Assembly (NCBI GenBank): GCA_021775995.1
Contig: JAJFGS010000013.1
Location: 806,001-870,000, forward strand
DNA: 64,000 nucleotides
Direction of reading: 5' to 3'
DNA from: Alphaproteobacteria bacterium
GTDB lineage: Bacteria > Pseudomonadota > Alphaproteobacteria > Micavibrionales > Micavibrionaceae
Shown: positions 59,127-64,000 of the stretch, piece by piece
How the letters are laid out: each line of letters starts with the position of its first letter
How positions within the stretch are numbered: the first letter of the stretch is position 1
Notes under the pieces: model-generated
Seen by the model: only the letters and a program-made list of their open reading frames with translations
Told to the model about the DNA's origin: nothing
Database searches by the model: none
Position numbers and translations under genes: made by a program

Positions 59127-61160
59127 ATGGCGAAGAAATCGACAGGCACTAAAAAGACTAAGAAAACAAAGCGAAAAAGTAAACGCTCTGCAGATAACTT
59201 ATTCACTAAACTATTTAAATTTTGTTTTAAATGGGGGTTGGTTGCTGGACTTTGGATGTTGATAATTGTTGGCGGCATTGTTCTTTGGTATGCACAGGAA
59301 TTGCCCGACATTACAAAAGAAATGGTTTTTGAACGCCGCCCGACCATCATTATTAGAGCATCCAATGGTGAAGTCGTTGATCGCTATGGTGATATTAAAG
59401 GCAAAATTGTTGATGTTAAAGATCTGCCGCCTCACGTTGTTAACGCCGTCATGGCAATTGAAGATAGACGTTTCTACAACCACTTTGGTATGGACTTAAA
59501 AGGCTTCTCCCGCGCACTTCTTGTAAATGTATCACATGGCGGTTTTGTTCAAGGTGGCTCCACCATCACACAACAACTTGCAAAAAATCTTTTCTTATCT
59601 CGGGAAAGAACTTTAAAACGTAAAATCCAAGAATTGATTTTATCTTTTCAACTTGAACATGAGCTGACCAAAGATGAAATTCTAAGTGCCTATTTAAATC
59701 GTGTTTATCTTGGCTCTGGGGCTTACGGTATTGACGGAGCCGCTCGGGTTTACTTCAATAAATCTGCGAACGAGCTCGATATCCGCGAAGCGGCGACAAT
59801 CGCTGGCTTACTCAAGGCACCCTCTCGTTATTCACCCAGCAATAATCCAGAACTTTCGACCCAGCGCACAAAAGTTGTACTACAAGCAATGGTTGATACA
59901 GGCTATATCACACAAGAAGAGTTAGACTCTTATAAAACCATCCCTCCCGCTCCACGACGGAAACCTTCTAGTGGTAACTCTGTTCGCTATTTTACCGACT
60001 ATATTGTCAGCCAATTGGATGATCTTGTTGGTCCTTTTGATTCCGACATCACTGTTGAAACAACATTAAGTCAAGCGACGCAAAAAGAAATGGAAGAATC
60101 TATCACCAAAGCTATTCTTGAATATGGTCCGAAAAATGATGTTGAACAAGCGGCTGGAATTTTTATGCGCCTTGATGGTGCTGTTGTTGCCATGATGGGC
60201 GGTAAAGATTATCAAAAAAGTGAGTTTAACCGTACAACGGAAGCCTTCCGCCAACCCGGCTCCTCTTTTAAACCTATAGTTTACCTCACTGCGCTTGAAA
60301 ATGGTTTTAATATGAACAGCTTGGTTGTAGATGAACCATTAACAACGGGTCGCTATCGCCCTAGAAATTTTGGTGGGCAGTATATGGGTGAAGTGACCTT
60401 AATGATTGCGTTAACAAATTCTTTAAACACTGTTGCTGTCCAACTTATGCGTGCCGTCGGCCCCGATAAAGTCATTGATATGGCCCGCCGTTTAGGGATT
60501 ACAGCTGATCTTGAACCTAATTTAAGTACGGCTTTAGGAAGTTCTGGTGTGCCCATGATACAAATGGTGACCGCCTATACAACATTGGGGCGTGCTGGCT
60601 CTGCTGTTGACCCTTATTCCATTAAAAAAATATTGAGCAAAGAGGGAGAAGTTTTATACGAACGCACACCACCACAAACTTTACGCAACGTTGTTGCTGT
60701 CCGTAATGTCGCACAACTTAATGCGATGATGCGTTCTGTTGTTTTAAACGGTACAGGGCGCGGTGCTATCCTGCCATATCCATCTGCAGGAAAAACAGGA
60801 ACATCACAAGATTATCGTGATGCGTGGTTCATTGGTTTTACCAATAAATATGCAGGCGCCATCTGGTTTGGTAATGATGACAATTCGCCAACAAAAAGGC
60901 TAACGGGTGGCTCTGCCCCTGCACGGGTATGGAAAGAAGTTATGTTGAGAGCGCAAATACAAGGCGGGAAATCCTATAGCAGTTTTATTCCTGTTGATGG
61001 TGGCGCCTTTGATGATCTCTTAAATAGTATTTTGAATGATACCTCAAACCAAAATAATGGGTGGTTTGGTAATTTGTTTAATAATAGGCGGTCTAATCGC
61101 CATGCCCCTGTCGAGGAATACACACCATTGGGACGTCACCAATGGGAAGTGAATGAATAA
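59127..61160 (+). CDS. mrcA: Penicillin-binding protein 1A (transglycosylase/transpeptidase)
   Basis: AIEDRRFYNHFGMDLKGFSRALLVN; GGSTITQQLAKNLFLSRERTLKRKIQE; RQPGSSFKPIVYLTALE; AGKTGTSQDYRDAWFIGFT. Confidence 0.96.
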   Translation: MAKKSTGTKKTKKTKRKSKRSADNLFTKLFKFCFKWGLVAGLWMLIIVGGIVLWYAQELPDITKEMVFERRPTIIIRASNGEVVDRYGDIKGKIVDVKDLPPHVVNAVMAIEDRRFYNHFGMDLKGFSRALLVNVSHGGFVQGGSTITQQLAKNLFLSRERTLKRKIQELILSFQLEHELTKDEILSAYLNRVYLGSGAYGIDGAARVYFNKSANELDIREAATIAGLLKAPSRYSPSNNPELSTQRTKVVLQAMVDTGYITQEELDSYKTIPPAPRRKPSSGNSVRYFTDYIVSQLDDLVGPFDSDITVETTLSQATQKEMEESITKAILEYGPKNDVEQAAGIFMRLDGAVVAMMGGKDYQKSEFNRTTEAFRQPGSSFKPIVYLTALENGFNMNSLVVDEPLTTGRYRPRNFGGQYMGEVTLMIALTNSLNTVAVQLMRAVGPDKVIDMARRLGITADLEPNLSTALGSSGVPMIQMVTAYTTLGRAGSAVDPYSIKKILSKEGEVLYERTPPQTLRNVVAVRNVAQLNAMMRSVVLNGTGRGAILPYPSAGKTGTSQDYRDAWFIGFTNKYAGAIWFGNDDNSPTKRLTGGSAPARVWKEVMLRAQIQGGKSYSSFIPVDGGAFDDLLNSILNDTSNQNNGWFGNLFNNRRSNRHAPVEEYTPLGRHQWEVNE

Positions 61161-61163
61161 ATT

Positions 61164-61610
61164 TTAAGTTTCTACATAAACAGTTTCACTCGTTACTTTT
61201 ATGTCGTGACGTAAGGCGGCAAACTTATCTTCGCCAATTTTATCCCAATAGTTTTTAAGCTCCACCAAACTTTCGTTTGGGCTACCTAAATCCCATTTTT
61301 TACGCATAAAGCTTTTATCAGCAAACTCTAAATAGGCGGCTGGGAATGCCTTACGTGGGCAGCGCAATCCCAAATCAACCAGCGTCTTGGCAACCAACGC
61401 ATCACCAACATCTAATAGATCAGCCGTAAATTGTATCGCCGACAAAATTTTAATTTCAATACGACTATTGGGAACCATTCTGAGATGCCGCATAAACCGT
61501 ACGTACATTTCCATTTCACTTCGGATATTATCACCTTGTGGTGCAAGGGGCAGAATAACTTTGCTCCTGTTATCGTTACTTTTTAAGGGGTTTTTTAGCG
61601 GGGGGGCCAT
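61164..61610 (-). CDS. Hypothetical protein
   Basis: 148-aa ORF, non-repetitive, filling the gap between mrcA and rnhA; no family recognised. Confidence 0.65.
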   Translation of the reverse strand: MAPPLKNPLKSNDNRSKVILPLAPQGDNIRSEMEMYVRFMRHLRMVPNSRIEIKILSAIQFTADLLDVGDALVAKTLVDLGLRCPRKAFPAAYLEFADKSFMRKKWDLGSPNESLVELKNYWDKIGEDKFAALRHDIKVTSETVYVET

Positions 61611-61735
61611 TGCAGTCTCCTCATTTAAAATGCGCCGCGAAGCGGTTTGCTCCGTACTCTAAGCTTGGGACTAAATAATTAACAGAATCTTAATGGAAAA
61701 TGGTTGGTCTGTGAGCAACTATGTGGATAAGGACT

Positions 61736-62164
61736 CTAACTCTTTGGAATTGCTTCGACTGCCAGCTTATCCACACGCTCGTTCATTTCATGTCCCGCAT
61801 GTCCTTTTACCCAAACAAATTCAACAGAATGTTCTTGAACGAGCGAATCGATTCGTTCCCACAAATCTCTATTCTTTACTTCTTTCTTCGATGCGCTTTT
61901 CCATCCTCGCGCTTTCCATCCCTCCAACCATTCATGCACGCCTTGTTGCACATATTTACTGTCGGTATAAATTGTCACTGTTGATGCCTTGTTTAAAGCT
62001 TCCAACCCTTTAATCACCGCCATCATTTCCATGCGGTTATTAGTGGTCTCGTCTTCACCACCTGACAATTCTTTCTCGTGATCGTTCCAATGTAATATAG
62101 CGCCCCACCCTCCAGGGCCAGGATTACCACTACACGCACCATCTGTATAAATTTTAATACTCAT
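61736..62164 (-). CDS. rnhA: Ribonuclease HI
   Basis: [71 protein letters not shown]. Confidence 0.98.
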   Translation of the reverse strand: MSIKIYTDGACSGNPGPGGWGAILHWNDHEKELSGGEDETTNNRMEMMAVIKGLEALNKASTVTIYTDSKYVQQGVHEWLEGWKARGWKSASKKEVKNRDLWERIDSLVQEHSVEFVWVKGHAGHEMNERVDKLAVEAIPKS

Positions 62165-62176
62165 TCTTTTCTTTCT

Positions 62177-62336
62177 GTCATTGCGAGGAGGGCGTAAGCC
62201 CGACGCGGCAATCCAGAACCCCTTTGCGTAACCCCGTATTCATTACGGGGTCTGTTCATATTTTTGCCAAGACCCCGCAACAAGTGCGGGGTTACAACAA
62301 ATGGATTGCTTCGGCACTTCGTTTCTCGCAATGACG
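62177..62336. repeat. Composite palindromic repeat (GTAACCCCG...CGGGGTTAC core with GTCATTGCGA...TCGCAATGAC arms)
   Basis: gtcattgcgaggaggg...gtaaccccgtattcattacggggtctgttcat...agaccccgcaacaagtgcggggttac...tctcgcaatgac. Confidence 0.9.
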
Positions 62337-62342
62337 CTTTTG

Positions 62343-63122
62343 TTATTCATACTCATCGGGCAGATACCTTACAACAATCTCTAAAAACTCATCAGCGGTT
62401 TTAATATTTCGAAATTCTTTTGATGGGATCGTGACACCATATTTATCAGCGATAGCTTGATATTTTGGCAAACGATTTTCAAACAATTTTGGAAATACCC
62501 AACGTGAAAAATCTTTTGAATTAAATTCATCGGTACTCTTAAATTTATGCTCCATTGCATATTGCGCTATCCATGTATCTAATTTTTCAGAAGAAAAATA
62601 CATAGGCTTTGGATATTCCTGCGCACGCTTTAAAACCTCTTTTTCTTCGGTTTCATTCGCCTTAATATAAACAATCAAAGAATCCTTATCGACGTTATCC
62701 AACAAGACGTCATTATCAATTTCACAAAAACTTCCCGTTGAATCATTGATAACATGCGTGTGACCATCTGCCACCGCTTCCTTTACAACGCCTTGCAGAT
62801 CACGCAAGGACTGGCGTTCGGCTTGAATATATTGATTTTGCCGTCTTTTAAATTCATCTAATGACAACTTGCCGTTGCCTAAACAACTTATATAATTGGT
62901 CAGCTGTGATAAATCATCCGCTGTCACACGATTTTCTTTACCTAAAGTTTTTTCAATCTCATCACCGAGATACTTTGTTCCAATTCTTAAGTCACAAGAA
63001 TGATGAAACCAGCCATCTTTTCTTAAGATCGACGACAAATACGTCTTACCAACACTAGACATCCCCATCAAGGTGATAACCTTATGTTCAACTTTATTGA
63101 AATCTTTTTTTGTAATCGTCAT
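62343..63122 (-). CDS. P-loop ATPase/kinase-like protein of unknown substrate
   Basis: KVITLMGMSSVGKTYLSSILRKDGWFHHSCDLRIGTKYL Walker A (GMSSVGKT) plus kinase-like layout. Confidence 0.75.
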   Translation of the reverse strand: MTITKKDFNKVEHKVITLMGMSSVGKTYLSSILRKDGWFHHSCDLRIGTKYLGDEIEKTLGKENRVTADDLSQLTNYISCLGNGKLSLDEFKRRQNQYIQAERQSLRDLQGVVKEAVADGHTHVINDSTGSFCEIDNDVLLDNVDKDSLIVYIKANETEEKEVLKRAQEYPKPMYFSSEKLDTWIAQYAMEHKFKSTDEFNSKDFSRWVFPKLFENRLPKYQAIADKYGVTIPSKEFRNIKTADEFLEIVVRYLPDEYE

Positions 63123-63125
63123 TTT

Positions 63126-64000
63126 TTACGCGGCAGTGTCCCTTAAAATCTTAGGTATATTAAACACAACATTTTCTTCTGTTATGCTTTGTGTTTCAAC
63201 CTCTACATTATAACGTTCCCCAATGGTATCAATCACCTCTTCAACCAAAATTTCTGGTGCCGATGCGCCTGCTGTTAAACCCAATGTTTTAACGCCTTCA
63301 AGCCACTGCCAATCAATGTCATTGCTACGTTGCACCAACATAGATTTTGGACAGCCATAACTTAAGCCTACCTCAACCAATCGGTTTGAATTTGAAGAAT
63401 TCGGTGCCCCAATCACAATCATCGCATCACATTTTTCCGCAATGGCTTTGGTCGCATTTTGTCTGTTCGTTGTGGCATAACAAATATCTTCTTTATGCGG
63501 GCCCTTCATATCAGGAAATCTCTTTTGCAACGCGGCGACTATATCTGCCGTATCATCAACCGACAAAGTCGTCTGCGTACAAAAAGCCAGATTATCTTCA
63601 TCCGTCACATTTAAGGCCGCTACATCGTTCAGCGTTTCCACCAACAACACCGCCCCTTGCGGCAACTGCCCCATCGTTCCTTCAACTTCGGGATGACCAG
63701 CATGACCAATTAAAATAACTTGTCGTCCCGCTGCAAAATGCCGTTCGGCTTCTTTATGCACTTTACTCACCAAAGGACAGGTTGCATCAATAAAAAACAT
63801 CTCGCGACGTGTTGCTTCGGCTGGCACAGCCTTTGGTACGCCATGCGCAGAAAAAATAACCGGCTGCCCATCATTGGGAATTTCATCTAACGTCTCGACA
63901 AAAACCGCACCTTTATTGCGCAGACTTTCTACGACATATTTGTTATGCACGATTTCATGGCGGACATAGACAGGTGCACCATACTTCTCCAACGCCTTCT
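63126..64000 (-). CDS. ispH: 4-hydroxy-3-methylbut-2-enyl diphosphate reductase (partial, runs off the right edge)
   Basis: [77 protein letters not shown]. Confidence 0.97.
   Translation of the reverse strand, partial: KALEKYGAPVYVRHEIVHNKYVVESLRNKGAVFVETLDEIPNDGQPVIFSAHGVPKAVPAEATRREMFFIDATCPLVSKVHKEAERHFAAGRQVILIGHAGHPEVEGTMGQLPQGAVLLVETLNDVAALNVTDEDNLAFCTQTTLSVDDTADIVAALQKRFPDMKGPHKEDICYATTNRQNATKAIAEKCDAMIVIGAPNSSNSNRLVEVGLSYGCPKSMLVQRSNDIDWQWLEGVKTLGLTAGASAPEILVEEVIDTIGERYNVEVETQSITEENVVFNIPKILRDTAA

Noticed and set aside
62343-63122. Zeta-toxin/antitoxin module
   Set aside because: Only a P-loop is evident; there is no adjacent small antitoxin ORF, so a TA call is unsupported.

Overview
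Chromosomal window from a moderately AT-rich alphaproteobacterium. The assignment rests on conserved neighbourhoods: Mth938/secF/secD/yajC/DUF815/nlpD/pcm/serS, ispH..rnhA, and ychF/pth/rplY/prs. Most of the window is housekeeping: ychF, pth, rplY, prs, pgeF, lgt, hldD, ubiK, proC, tsaB, trpS, murJ, ubiE, coaBC, dut, mutS, a split glycine-cleavage operon, nhaD, trmFO, sodB, secDF-yajC, nlpD-like, pcm, serS, lipB, tRNA-Leu(GAG), maeB, mgtE, PBP1A, rnhA and ispH. Items for a second look: (1) a 413-aa protein combining ~40-aa FNSQxLANSLWAYATLGI repeats (octotricopeptide/OPR-like) with a C-terminal RAP-like domain, an architecture best known from eukaryotic organelle RNA-processing factors; (2) panD nested by stop/start overlaps between gcvPA and gcvPB; (3) a double deaminase-fold protein with one intact and one zinc-site-degenerate domain; (4) a family of nested palindromic repeats that intrudes into or extends ORFs (nlpD-like N-terminus, murJ C-terminus, serS 5' ORF extension), duplicates the serS 3' end, and occupies the place where surE is usually found; (5) a perfect 28-bp duplication of the tRNA-Leu 3' end that resembles an att scar; (6) several orphan proteins. 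No CRISPR array, rRNA or intact mobile element was seen. All family calls come from reading the sequence by eye, without database searches.
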